A stretch of DNA of 64,000 bases from Cliona cf. orientalis. Its lineage: Eukaryota; Porifera; Demospongiae; Clionaida; Clionaidae. The DNA lies in contig OZ005692.1 of assembly GCA_963930775.1 (NCBI GenBank), positions 4,078,135 to 4,142,134 on the forward strand, written 5' to 3'. The position numbers and the translations under genes were made by a program. Below the pieces are notes generated by a model. The model was not told the origin of the DNA. It was given only the letters and a program-made list of their open reading frames with translations, and did not search any database. Position 1 is the stretch's first letter. Each line of letters opens with the position of its first letter. Of this stretch, positions 33,986 through 45,987 are shown in pieces.

Positions 33986-35505
33986 ATTACACTATTCAAA
34001 GATTTACTCCAGCGTTAACTGGCAGGAAAGAGTGTAGGGGTACACTCTTTCCTGCCAGGGTTACTCGGGAAATTGGGGGTTAAAATAGTGTGGGGGTACA
34101 CAAAGGTCAATGCCCGCGTATTACTGGGAGGAAACAGTGTAGGGGTACACTCTTTCCTGCCAGTATAACGGGAAAGAAAGAGTGTAGGGGTACACTCTTT
34201 CTGGCCAGTTAATATCGGAAAGAGGAGAGTGCAGGGGTAGCTACACTCTTTCCTGCCAGTATAACGGGAAAGAAAGAGTGTAGTGGTACACTCTTTCTGG
34301 CCAGTTAATATCGGGAAGAGGAGAGTGTAGGGGTACACTCTTTCTTGCCAGTTAATAGTGGGCAGAGAAGAGTGCAGGGGTACACTCTTTCTTTCCAATA
34401 TTAGTAATAGTCGGGAGAGCAATAGTGTGGGGGTACACTCTTTCTTGCCAGTTGGTAAGCAGGCACAGAAGAGTGCAGGGGTACACTCTTTCTTTCCAGT
34501 ATTAGTAAAACTCGGGAGAGCAATAGTGTGGGGGTACACTCTTTCTTGCCAGTTAATAAGCAGGCAGAGAAGAGTGCAGGGGCCGGTACACTCTTTCTTT
34601 CCAGTATTAGTTAGACTCGGGAGAGCAATAGTGTGGGGGTACACTCTTTCTTGCCAGTTAATAAGCAGGTAGAGAAGAGTGCAGGGGTACACTCTTTCTT
34701 TGCCATTATGCGCATATGCACTGAAGGAGTATAGCTAGCCAGCTACCCAAGATAAAACAGTGCATCCACACTGCGATAAGGAAAGAGTGTACCCCTGCAC
34801 TCTTCCCTCCCTGCTTATTAACTGGCAATGTAAGAAAGAGTGTACCCCCATACTATTGCTCTCCCGACTTTTACTAATACTGGAAAGAAAGAGTGTACCC
34901 CTGCATTCTTCTCTGCTTGCTTACTAACTGGCAAAAAAGAGTGTACCCCCACACTATTGCTCTCCCGACTTTTACTAATACTGGAAAGAAAGATTGTACC
35001 CCTGCACTCTTCTCTGCCTGCTTACTAACTGGCAAAAAAGAGTGTACCCCCACACTATTGCTCTCCCGAGTCTAACTAGCTAATACTGGAAAGAAAGAGT
35101 GTACCCCTGCACTCTTCTCTGCCTGCTTACTAACTGGCAAGAAAGAGTGTACCCCCACACTATTGCTCTCCCGAGTCTAACTAATACTGGAAAGAAAGAG
35201 TGTACCCCTGCACTCTTCTCTGCCCACTATTAACTGGCAAGAAAGAGTGTACCTCTGCACTCTCCTCTTCCCGATATTAACTGGCCAGAAAGAGTGTACC
35301 CCTACGCTCTTTCTTTCCCGTTATACTGGCAGGAAAGAGTGTACCCCTACACTGTTTCCTCCCAGTAATACGCGGGCATTGACCTTTGTGTACCCCCACA
35401 CTATTTTAACCCCCAATTTCCCGAGTAACACTGGCAGGAAAGAGTGTAGGGGGGTACACTCTTTCCTGCCAGTTAACGCTGGAGTAAATCTTTGAATAGT
35501 GTAAT
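33986..35505. repeat. 1.5-kb palindrome built from short palindromic units
   Basis: Starts ATTACACTATTCAAAGATTT and ends with the inverse complement. The two halves (about 750 bp each, centre near 34,745) are nearly perfect inverted copies. Each half is made of repeated blocks such as CTGGCAGGAAAGAGTGTA-GGGG-TACACTCTTTCC, themselves palindromic, alternating with spacer variants (TAATATCGGGAAGAGGAGAG, AATAGTCGGGAGAGCAATAG). Long ORFs here are repetitive artefacts. No TSD seen. It lies 33 bp upstream of the hAT transposase start. Confidence 0.9.
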
Positions 35506-35845
35506 AATATCAGATCCGACACGTGCTAATCATTGAACTTTGACCTTGTAGAACTTTGACCTGGCAATGTGTGAGCGGTGCAGCCTAGAACGGTTAGGCA
35601 TGCACTCGGGCCCAGATTTAGACTAGGTTTAACAGTCTCAGCCAACAATTTCTACACTAATAATATTTTAGTGTTATCAATCAGGTAAGTGATATTTTTT
35701 TTTTTATCTTTCAAAAACTTTCTGGCATGATATAGCTAGCTATATAGCTATCCTACATTAGCCAATGATTCACCAGGGCACAAGTAAAATTAACCAGGGC
35801 ATAGGCCCATGTAGGCCCTGGTGTAGCTACGCCACTGCTTCAGGA

Positions 35846-36677
35846 ACAAATTAAGTTCATTGAAGAGCTGAAAGGGCATGCCAGGGGGCTATCACGTCGT
35901 CTGATGTCTTCTAGCAAAAGTATTATAAAGAGGAGGAGGGCTTCTAGTACAGCAATGCGCACACTGGTTACCTGCAGCTATGTCTCGAGAGTCCCACTGA
36001 TGCATGTATATTCAATTGTATGTGATGCACAGGTCGAGACTAGATCCCATTCCTCACTCTATACAAACTTTCTCACTGATGCCTTCTTGAAATTCTATCA
36101 TAAAGCCCATTCGGACGTGTGTTCATTGTTATTGACCTCTGTGAAATAAATTACATAACCTTAATTATAATTATTATGATTATGGAAGTTGAATGCACAA
36201 AATTTAATATTATATAGCCTTCATGGTACCAGATTGTCTCAGGTCAGCACCATCGGTGTTACCACGCACTCTGGGGTCTTCTGACAGTCCCATAACCTGA
36301 AATCAAAATGTATGCCGGTAGCTAGCTAGCTACTAGGCCAACGTTTTGATGCTGATCGGATGTAGCTATGCAGGAACTGACTTGAGCTTTAAAAGTTGCC
36401 CGGTTCTTCTGAACACACTAGCTATAGCTAATAATTATTATTATGACACACAGCATACACATGCACTCACATACATAAAGTAACACATCATAGACAGATA
36501 CAAGATGCATGGCCGGTGACAATGACAATACTGTAATACCGAGACTGAATCTGATCATGGTAGTTTTAACCATTGACAATGAAGTTGATAGTCTAATGGG
36601 CAAACCATGCGAGGTGGTGTAATACCAAAACATTATTATAAATCATTAGTTGCCCGGAATGCAATAAAAAGGAACAG
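35846..36677. other. intergenic, no gene seen
   Basis: A 70-codon ORF at 35,904 has no recognisable domain. AT-rich otherwise. Confidence 0.35.
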
Positions 36678-37090
36678 TAACAAGTATACAAACAACTATT
36701 TAAAAATTAAAGGATGAAGTAGGGATGGTAGGACCAAAAAATACACAAACAAGATTTGTAGGGATAATCACATCAACTATACATCTCTATAGTACACTTG
36801 CTTTTTGAGTATAGCTTAAATTAATTATATAGATATTGAACTAACCAGTAAATTGAATCTGGTCGACAATCATCAGTAAAATAATAGGATTTTCTTTCAC
36901 ATACAATTAATGTCAAAATAATTTGAATCAATTAAGAATAAGATCCAAGAATATTATTAACATCAACGATAAATTAGGTGCGTGCACGCATGATATTCGA
37001 GACTCGAAAGCAAGCGTAGGGATGTATAGTTGATGTGATTATCCCTACAAATCTTTAATTTTCAATTCTTTTTTATACTTGTTATTATTA
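36678..37090. mobile_element. palindromic MITE, relative of 3481-3875
   Basis: TAACAAGTATACAAACAA near the left end and TTTTTTATACTTGTTA at the right are inverted. Inside, GGATGAAGTAGGGATGG and GTAGGGATAATCACATCAAC pair with GTTGATGTGATTATCCCTAC. No coding capacity. Confidence 0.6.
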
Positions 37091-37336
37091 TAAGTCATGA
37101 CCTTATGGGTGTGCCGCGCAAGGAGTGGGGTTTATATGCACGCGCATGTACAGCTAGTGTTCAGTGCAGCCATGCACTGTGAATGACGTCACAGGGGTAA
37201 TAATACACACTAGCTGTCAACAATACTGTAAACCAAGGGGGGGGGGGGATGTAACTATCATAGACGTACCTGCTGCAGGTTGTGGTGTGGTAGCAGTGCA
37301 TGGGCTGCCCAGTAGCTATTGCAGCATGGTTGTGGT

Positions 37337-40300
37337 GAAAATTACGTAAAATCCCATGAGTGACTCATGGGAAGGATTTACGTCACCAAACCCATGAGTG
37401 ACTCATGGGATTGATTTACGTCACTTTTCCCATGAGTCACTCATGGGAAGGGTTTACGTCTCTCTTGAATGGCGTAAATTCCCCGAAAGATAATCTTTTA
37501 AAGTTTATATACATGGGAATGATTTACGTACTTTTCATTGAAGAGTAAAACCCCATCTGACTGGTATTTAACGAGAAATGCGTAAATCCTCCCCATGTAT
37601 AGACACACATCTAACAAATTATTAAGGAAGGATTTACGCCATGAGATGCCCCTGTAATTAGGTGAATTTGACGTAATTCATTCCCATGTGTATAACAAAG
37701 GACCAAGGATTTCCAAGCGTATGCATAGAAACTTTCACAACAAGAAGTGCGTAAATCCTCCCCATGTATAGACACACCAAGCAGTTTTATTAAGGAAGGA
37801 TTTACGCAATGAGGAGCCCCTGTAATTAGGTGAAGTTGACATAATTCATTCCCATGTATCATCACAAAGGAGCAAGGAATTACAACATTAGCAGCTATGC
37901 ACAGAAAGCACATTAAACTAATACAATCATTATGGAGATCGCCAATTAATTATAGATTGAATTAGATAAGCATAATTATTAATACATTATGACAGGTTTG
38001 CTTAATAACATTGTATGGCTTAGTCTGTTGAGCAGGAGAAAAGAGAGAATGGTCGCGCGAGTTAATCATGCATGTATGCCCGTATATACTGGAGAATTTT
38101 TGGGGGGTCCAATTTTCGTGGATTTCATGGGTATTATGTAATTACTCATGAAGATTAGGCCAATGAAAAATTTGTACAGTATAAAATGGGTATGATTGCA
38201 TGCGCCTGTGAACATTATACTGTAAATTTGATCCCATTAAAATTTTTCACTGTAATGTACATACAACTATTAATTTTGTCCAATGGCAATACTAGAGCTC
38301 ATAGAGCACATACCCCGCGTGCCATGGCAATATCACCCATGGCCATGCCTCTTGTTAGAGACCTCGAGTTAGTATTCTTTGAAGTTTAATCTCTTGCTAC
38401 TCATGAACTTTTTCGTTCCCTTCTGAGATCCATGATCACAAATGACATTAATTTTGCGCTAGAAGTATGCTGTAGAGCAGATCGAGCATGCACAGTAGAC
38501 TCCCTAGATTAGCTCGAGTATATATGCGCAATAGACTTCATGTGGTACTACTACCCTAGTAGGTGGGCGTGTCCGATATACTCGCACGATTTGTACGTAG
38601 CTTCTCTGGATCTCTTGCTACTCATGAACTTTGTCGTTCCCTTTTGAGGTCCACGATCACAAATTTTGAGCTGGAAGTATGCTGTAGAGCCGTTCGAGCA
38701 TGCGTAGTAGACTCCCTGGAAATAGAGAGCAGCTCGAGCATGCGCAATAGACTTTAGGAGGTACTAGGTGGGCGTGTCCGAAGTAGGCGTGTCCAACATA
38801 CTCGCACGATTTGTAGCTTCCCTGGGTATTGCCTAGTGTTAAGAATGAGACAGAAGGTGTTTTTTCGCTATCTTACATCATTTTATCCCATTTATTGATC
38901 CTACTTTTGCCTAAATGTTGAGATTTGCCGATTTTTGTGCTGACAGACAACAGACAACAGACAACAGACGACAGACAAACCGATTGCTTTACCCCCTGCT
39001 GCGCATGCGCGCACACGGGGTAGTAAGCGTAAAAATCTAAATAAACAGGATTTTTTTGACTAGCTATATCGTGCACCTAGCTATATTATCACTGATCTGT
39101 GTACTCAAAAAGCAAGCATAGGGATGTATAGTGGATGTATATAGCTACAACCATTTGTCCAATGGCCGGCTTGTATGCAATATAAGCGTAAGAATCTGAG
39201 AATAAAATAAACAGGATTTTTCTTGACTATATTGTGCACCTAGCTATTATCACTGATTCATACGCAAAAAACAAGCATAGGAATGTATAGTGGATGTGAT
39301 TATCCCTACAAATCTTGTTTGTGTACTTTTTGACACTTTTATCTGGTACCACAGTAGTGATGTGGTCTGTCACGATAAATTTAGTCCCTCACTTTTTTGT
39401 TCCCCCCCCCCCCCCCCCACCTGTCCGTATCATTATTTTGAAATATTTGGATCCCCGGCCCTAATAATATTATGGACCCCCCATGTATATTATCAACTAT
39501 AGCAGAGATTCAGAAGGGTCAGGGGCTGGGTTCTGGGTATGAATGGTTAGCAGGATTAGTTCCCAGGGTCTGTATGGCAGGGTTAGTCTTCAGGGTCTGC
39601 AAAGGGGGACCGAATATTTCGGGGGTCCAAATATCATGTGATAGGTCACCATCTGTAACTTTTTCAAACAGTTCATGAAAGATCAGGACAAACACTTCTT
39701 GAGACAGAGAAATAAATGCAAAACCGACTTTATTCTCTGATTTTTACACCTATATTGCATACAAACCCTGGGATATATAGTTGGATAATAATAAATTGTG
39801 CATCATAGCAAAAATTTTAGTGGAATCAAAGTTTCACGGAAAGCCTGTCGTCGATTTTCACAGTGTAATGTTCATGCGTGCAGGCAATCATGCCCATTTT
39901 ACACTATACAAAATTTTCATGGGCTGAATTTTCATGGATAATACCTATGAAAACCACGAAAGTGGACCCCCAAGAATTTTCCTCTATATGGACATACATG
40001 CATGCATAGGAACATTAACTTGACCATTCTCTCTTTTCTCCTGCTCAACACACTAAGCCATACAATGTTATTAAGCAAACCTGTCATAATGTAATAATTA
40101 TACTTATCTAATTCAATCTATAATTAATTGGCGATCTCCATAATGATTGTATTAGTTTAATGTGCTTTCTGTGCATACTAATGTTGTATCCTGTAAATCC
40201 TTGCTCCTTTGTGATGATACATGGGAATGAATTATGTCAACTTCACCTAGTAATTACAGGGGCTCCTCATTGCGTAAATCCTTCCTTAATAAAACTGCTT

Positions 40301-40766
40301 GGTGTGTGTCTATATATACATGGGGAGGATTTGAGCACTTCTTGTTGTGAAAATTTCTATGCATATGCTTGGAAATCCTTGGTCCTTTGTTATACACATG
40401 GGAATGAATTACGCCAAATTCACCTAATTACAGGGGCACCTCATGGCGTAAATCCTTCCTTAATAATTTGTTAGATGTGTGTCTATACATGGGGAGGATT
40501 TACGCATTTCTCATTAAATACCAGTCAAATGGGGTTTTACTCTTCAATGAAAAGTACGTAAATCATTCCCATGTAGCTATATAAACTTTAAAAGATTATC
40601 TTTCGGGGAATTTACGCCATTCAAGAGAGACGTAAATCCTTCCCATGAGTGACTCCTGGGAAAAGTGACGTAAATCAATCCCATGAGTCACTCATGGGTT
40701 TTGTGACGTAAATCCTTCCCATGAGTCACTCATGGGATTTTCTTCCATTTTAGCTACGTAATTTTC
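37337..40766. mobile_element. fold-back-type element with ~900-bp inverted arms
   Basis: Left arm 37,337 to about 38,260, right arm about 39,800 to 40,766, near-identical in inverse orientation; spacer about 1.5 kb. Both outer ends carry tandem copies of an 18-bp palindrome CCCATGAGTCACTCATGG (type), each separated by GGATTTACGTCAC-like boxes. Further in, the AAGGATTTACGCAATGAGG and TGGGGAGGATTTACGC boxes recur. The spacer contains a ~160-bp duplicated segment (38,385 and 38,605) and a fragment of the TACCCCGCGC repeat. No transposase gene. No target duplication could be read. The mirrored ~100-codon ORFs in the two arms are a by-product. Confidence 0.8.
38880..39028 (-). repeat. TACCCCGCGC repeat, left-end fragment
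   Basis: On the minus strand: CTACCCCGTGTGCGCGCATG, GGGGGTAAAGCAATCGGTTT, then GTCTGTTGTCTGTTGTCTG and AGCACAAAAATCG, matching the left part of 7725 and 17,465. The right end is absent. Confidence 0.6.
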
Positions 40767-41169
40767 TATCTGACCCCCTATGGCCATTCCAGCACGTTGC
40801 AATTGCACGGAGCCGTTGTGTCATGGAGCCATTGTGGCACGCTACAGCTGTAATTGCCTGTTGAGGTGTCGCCTGGTGAGTAAACGAAGTCTGAGACTCC
40901 TCTTGTCCTGCCGCGGGCCACAGCCTACTGAGCTTGCCTGTCGGCCCTCATTTACTGTTGAACAAGGTCAAGCAGGTCATTCAAAGACTGGCTGGCGAGA
41001 GAGACAGACTGAGATTGCTGGAGTTGCGCTCGAGCAGTGCTGCTTGCATTGGCGTCCGAGGCGGCATGAGGTCCACAGCCACGCGGTACGCATGCGCAAC
41101 AGAAGACCTCCGTAACCCATCCTACCACGGGGGAGTGGCCACTGAAGGATTGACGGAAAATATCATTGC
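40767..41169. other. GC-richer unassigned segment
   Basis: Clearly richer in GC than its surroundings, with open frames of 100-110 codons on both strands (for example 40,780-41,115 plus, 40,952-41,278 minus). No motif I recognise and no good splice sites. It may be a degraded exon or repeat. Confidence 0.25.
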
Positions 41170-41409
41170 GGCATGCATGACTGAACTTAGTGTAATAGGT
41201 AGCTATATATATCAATTGCTTCCTAAATGCACTAATGGATCGATGGAAGCAGAAAGCATTATTATAAAACATGCACAAATTTAACTGAGTATAGCTTTTG
41301 AATAGGTATACATTACTTCCTAAAATACATTTTAATTAGTCTAATAGGTGGATGGATGCAGAAAACACAATGTCATAAACATATTATATGCCTGAGCTAG
41401 GATATAAAC
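41170..41409 (+). promoter_or_regulatory. conserved upstream modules and TATA box, collagen-like gene A
   Basis: Two modules resembling ACTTAGTG-AATAGGTATACA / CTTCCTAAATGCACTAATGG / GATGGAAGCAGAAAGC (41,181-41,262 and 41,300-41,372), then GCTAGGATATAAACGGCTAA with the TATA-like element at 41,401-41,409, 114 bp before the ATG. The same arrangement is found before genes B and C. It could be a shared enhancer/promoter or just ancestry of the tandem duplication. Confidence 0.6.
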
Positions 41410-41514
41410 GGCTAAATAAGCTAACTAGCTGTAGACCTTGTCTAGTGTTATCCATGCATCAATTAATGATAGACTAGCTAGCTAGTTGCTCATGCAGAAT
41501 CAAATTATTAAACT

Positions 41515-42856
41515 ATGAGCTGCTTAAACTCATTTTTGCTAATGCTTTCTATTATAACGATCGTGATTTCTCAAGAATCCTGCAATGTGTGCAATTGTCA
41601 GTTCAGCAATATCCAAGTTCTTGATCAGTTAATAGAGGCCAAACTTAACACAGCTCTCACTGGTAAGAATTAATTAGCTACTACTGACTAGAATAATAAT
41701 AATTGCTGCATTCAAAATTATTATGTGTAAGGTAAATGAACCAGTTATAAAACAGTTCCAGTTATGAAACAGTGAGTTATAGACTGACTTTTAGGTGAAA
41801 CTAGATCTAATTAGCTCTTTGTTTCATAACTGGCACATGTTTCATAACTGGTTCATTTCCCTTAACTATAAAATAATAATTAATATTTATACCAATCAGA
41901 CATATGCTTCCACCAAAGAGCTAACTTAAACCTTCAGATACTATTAGCTACCTAGCTACCAAAATCTTCTCAGTAAGAAACAGGAAAATACTATATTATT
42001 ATTATCAATAAGCATAAACATATAGAATGCTGTACGAACTATAGCTGTATTTTACAGAGCAAATCAGCTGATAAAGTATTATGAGTAGATCCTGAAATGT
42101 ATTATTATGTAGGAAGGCTTTCGACAAGTGCACCATTGATATTGTTTATAATAATTATCGCATCTAAATGCGACACTGATACCTCGAATATCGGACCACC
42201 CCCCAGTCTAGACCCAAAATGTTGAATATAAGGTGTACTGCCCATGGGCCCTTTTATGCAATGGTAGCTATATTATACGATAATAATATTATAGGTGTAT
42301 CTGGAACTGGAGCTACAGACTAACTTATACAAGGTGGGGGAAAACTTCATGTCCCAATGTGACTGGAACTGAATTGATTTATGCCGGAAGAGCTGGGGGA
42401 ACAAATTTTAACACACAAGGTGGAGCAGCTAATAGACTTTGTCTTCCTGAAGATCCTGATTATCTTACTGAAATGGCAGGATTTTCAGGACAAAGTATAA
42501 TACATGGTGCTGAATATCAATTTGGTGGAAATTTACATTCAAGTCTCGAAGATTACAATGTACCATGTGCTGTCTGCTACGTGTCTACCAGGACATCAGT
42601 TCTCATGATTCCTGCTAAAACACAGTGCCCTTCGTCATGGACCAGGGAGTACTATGGCTACTTAACAGCTGAATATGATCATAGTCACTATCGCTCATCT
42701 TATGAATGCCTTGATAGTAGTCCTGAATTTATTCCTGACATTAGCAGTAATCTTGATGGTGCACTCTTCTATTATGTTGGAGGTAATTGCAATGGACTGG
42801 CCTGTCCTCCGTATGAAAGCAACGGGATACTATCTTGCACAGTGTGCACAAAATAA
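41515..42856 (+). pseudogene. short-chain collagen C4-like gene, copy A (frame disrupted)
   Basis: Exon 1 (41,515-41,662) encodes a signal peptide (MSCLNSFLLMLSIITIVIS) and a short Cys-containing segment (CNVCNCQ) with QVLDQLIEAKLNTALTG. Exon 2 (42,295-42,856) encodes the spongin-type NC1 domain: GTELIYAGRAGG, LCLPEDPDYL, YNVPCAVCYVSTR, PAKTQCPSSWTREYYGYL, ALFYYVGGNCNGLACPPY, CTVCTK. Compared with copy B, about 8 extra nt near 42,313 give a TAA and shift the frame just after GVSGTG, before the domain. No alternative acceptor I tried restores the frame. Otherwise all domain cysteines are kept, so the loss is recent, or the exon border differs from my model. No Gly-X-Y repeat apart from the GVSGTG remnant. 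Confidence 0.75.
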
Positions 42857-44060
42857 TACACTTCAGCAAATTCAAAGTTACTGCAATATTATTATGTTAC
42901 AGTACAATCTAACTATGCACATGTAACTAGCTACATGATATTAATCATTAAATTTTTGGAATGGTGAATTTCACATGAACTGCATAATTATTATTGTTAC
43001 AAAGTCGATAAGGCTTTGAAAATTATTGTAGTGGCTAGATGTGTTCTCTATAGACTGCAATTAAGATTTGCTAGCATGATTTAATTTCTATATGTACTGA
43101 GCCGTTTGTTATGTTGGATGAGTGATTTTACCGTAATCTGGATATCCATCTGAGACAAATGCAGGATATAGCTAAATGGGGTTCTAGAAAAATTAGTATT
43201 ATGTCATAAGTATGTTACAGTAGTGATAATATAGTAATTATAAATCTATGCATGATTAAGATTTTATTATTACAGGAAACGCCCCCTCAGGGTGTTTGTC
43301 TACTTATTTGGCCCCCTATAAGCTAACAAAATCACATTGGAATCCGTGTGCATGCATGCATATGCAGTGTATCTAGCTATATAGCCTCGTTCCTATGGCA
43401 GGCCGATCCCCTACTTTCAATGACATTGTTCACGCAGAAAAGCTATTATAGGTTAACATTGAAAATGTGGGAATGGCCTGCTATATATAGATTTTGGTCA
43501 CAAATAATGATATACATACATGCATATAATATAGGATTTTACTTTGCTGTTAGGTCTGAAAATTGGGTGTTAAGAAACTCTAGCTTAAAGGTACTTACCG
43601 AACTCTTCTTTGCCTATATAGCTGTGATAAGTATGAAGTAATAATTAGTAATAAATTTGATCTCAGATACCATAACGTATATATAGCTACCCTAAGGGCA
43701 TACTAGAACATCTTTTAAATGGAGAATGGACTGTAAGTGTGAAGGGTAGGCCCTACCATAATCAGGCACTTGATGAAGCTCATGAAAGCATCACATTTTT
43801 ATTTCTGTCTGGTTCAGGCTTTTTTTGACGTATCTCCTGTTGGTGGCACCATTGCATAATTATTATTATCTAATAATAGTTAAACATTCTATCCTTTCCA
43901 GCTTCAATGATCCTCAATAAATCCTTGATATTTTCAGGGGGTATATTATGCTGTATGAATATCCATAAAAACATTTCTTAAAGACTCAATTGTGAAAATA
44001 TGCATGCAAGTTCAATTGTACTAAATTAATTAATTTTAGCTCTGGTGCATGCCAACTGAC
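42857..44060. other. intergenic, no gene seen
   Basis: AT-rich. The block 43,700-43,800 (GGAGAATGGACTGTAAGTGT, GGGTAGGCCCTACCATAATC) recurs at 63,410-63,480, behind exon 1 of copy C. Confidence 0.5.
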
Positions 44061-44510
44061 TACAGTCGAGCCTCCGAACAAAGGACACTTTGGGAACGGG
44101 CCTCTTGTCCTTTGTTCGGAGGTTGTCCCTATCTCGGAGGTTCATGATTTCTCAACCCATTTTGATTGTATTATCCTTAACAAGTTAGTAAATGCATGAA
44201 AAGAGCAGTAGAGATGATAATCAAGTGATTGGTATGTTCAGTTTTCAGTATCAACATATATAGCACTAGCCTCGTACCCAGGCTCAGAGGGGGGAGGGGG
44301 AAGGGAGAGCCTGGTATCAATTGCGTGCGCATGCGCATAATTTCCCCAGTTTCTGGGGAAACTTGTATTCTCATTGTTTTATGTCCGTATACTTTGACGT
44401 CACCATACGGTTACATAACGCGTATGACTCATGAACAGTGACGGGGGAAATGCTGACAACGCAAACACACAGAGCTCGAGGAGCCAGGGTGCGAGGCCGC
44501 GGTACTCTCG

Positions 44511-45929
44511 ATGGAGCTGGAGGACAACATATCTGACATAGTTTTTTCCCAAGCGATCGAATATGCTTTGAAGAAAGTGGGCTCTCCAGATTTGAAACTT
44601 AAACCTGAACAGCAATCAGCTATTCGAATCATATTAGGAGGAGGCGACGTTTTCATTTGGCTACCAACTGGATTCGGGAAATCTGTGTGTTTTGAATTGT
44701 TGCCGTTTGTGTATGATCATAAGCTGGAAAGAGTAGGGACCCAAACACGTAGCTTGGTATTGGTGCTGTCGCCTTTAATATCTCTGATGGTCAATCAAGT
44801 GACCAATTTGAAATTACGTGGAGTTAGCACGGCCATCATATCTGGCAGTGACAAAATCAGCAAGAATCTACAGGCTACCCAAAAGGATTTAAAAACCTGT
44901 AGTCTGTTATTTAGTGTTCCCGAGGCTGTACTCGGGCACAAATGGAGGGATTCCATTGAGAATCCAGATGTTGCTGACAGAATTGTGGCCATAGTTATAG
45001 ATGAGGCTCATTGTGTATCAAAATGGTAAGATTGTGCACTACCGTAATTTGACACAATTTAATATGCACCTACTTGTCATACATGCACATGCAGGAGTAA
45101 GGATTTTCGTTGTACCTATGGGAAAATTCATGAAATCCGAGCTCTTGTACCTCAAGGTGTACCTTTTATGGCCTGTACCGCAACTGTGACTAAGAGTGTT
45201 CGCGATGAAGTGATAACTTTACTAGATATGAAGGGGTGTGAGGTCGTGAGTACTTCGCCCGACAGGCCCAATATCTACTATGGAGTGAAACCTCGTACTG
45301 AAATAACATTGGATATGCTACCATTGCTCAACTCTCTGAAAGAGCATAAAAACAGTGCTCCACGTGTCATTGTGTATTGCCCTTCATTAAACATTTGTGC
45401 AGACCTTTACGCTACTTTCCATTTTGAGCTAGGACAAGATTCTTATCATCCACCGGGTGCTGAACAGATCAGCGACAACCGCCTATTTGGGATGTATCAT
45501 TCCAACACTCCACAATACAATAAAGAGGTTATATTAAAGAGTATGGATCAACCTGATGGAGTGGTACGAATTGTGTTTGCTACAATCGCTTTGGGCATGG
45601 GAGTAAACTTACGAGGAGTGAACACCATCATTCACTATGGTGCTCCCAGAAGCATAGATGATTACTTTCAGGAAAGCGGAAGGGGAGGAAGAACAGGAAA
45701 TTATGCAGAGTCTATTGTGTATTGGACACCATCGGATTGTCCACAAAGGAAAGATCCCAAATCCGTACGTGATTATGAAGTAAATGCAGTCAGGCGATAC
45801 CTTGAGAATGTAACTATGTGCCGTCGTCAGTGGTTACTGGACTATTTTGATCCTATCTGTGCAAAACCTGGGTTAGTGCCTTCAAAATGCTGTGATATTT
45901 GTGCCACCAAAACAACAGAGATGTTATAA
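44511..45929 (+). CDS. RecQ-family DEAH-box DNA helicase encoded by the transposon
   Basis: ATP-driven 3'-5' DNA helicase by family. Two exons, 44,511-45,025 and 45,095-45,929 (intron GTAAGA...GCAG), 449 aa. Motifs in order: LKPEQQSAI (motif 0), LPTGFGKS (Walker A), VLSPLISLM (Ia), VIDEAHCVSKW (II, DEAH), FMACTATVT (III), DRPNIYYGV, VIVYCPS (IV), FATIALGMGVN (V), YFQESGRGGRTG (VI). A RecQ zinc-binding domain follows (MCRRQW...PSKCCDIC). No HRDC or winged-helix tail, so shorter than BLM/WRN and close to the RECQ core. The start is the first in-frame ATG (MELEDNISDI), about 170 bp inside the left TIR. Could unwind hairpins or G-rich ends during transposition (inference). Intact. Confidence 0.92.
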
Positions 45930-45987
45930 AATAATTAATTTTATTTTTTTATCATTATGATAGGCATAGAGAAAAACACAAAAATAT

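Larger units (their letters stand above)
30221..35845 (-). mobile_element. hAT DNA transposon with 8-bp TSD
   Basis: Element 30,229-35,837 (5,609 bp), ends CCGTGGCGTATCTA and TAGCTACGCCACTG (imperfect inverted repeats), flanked on both sides by the 8-bp duplication CTTCAGGA. It contains a C homopolymer of ~28 nt next to the left end (30,315), a broken hAT transposase on the minus strand, and a 1.5-kb palindrome between the transposase start and the right end. Confidence 0.88.

Noticed and set aside
34015-35495. Long open frames rich in CTPTL and GKKEC words on both strands
   Set aside because: They are translations of the palindromic unit array, present in several frames and both orientations; no domain or codon logic.
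37611-40474. Two ~100-codon ORFs with nearly the same protein, on opposite strands
   Set aside because: They are mirror images in the fold-back arms, not a gene pair.
40780-41284. Overlapping GC-rich ORFs on both strands
   Set aside because: No recognisable domain, no usable splice sites; left as unassigned sequence.
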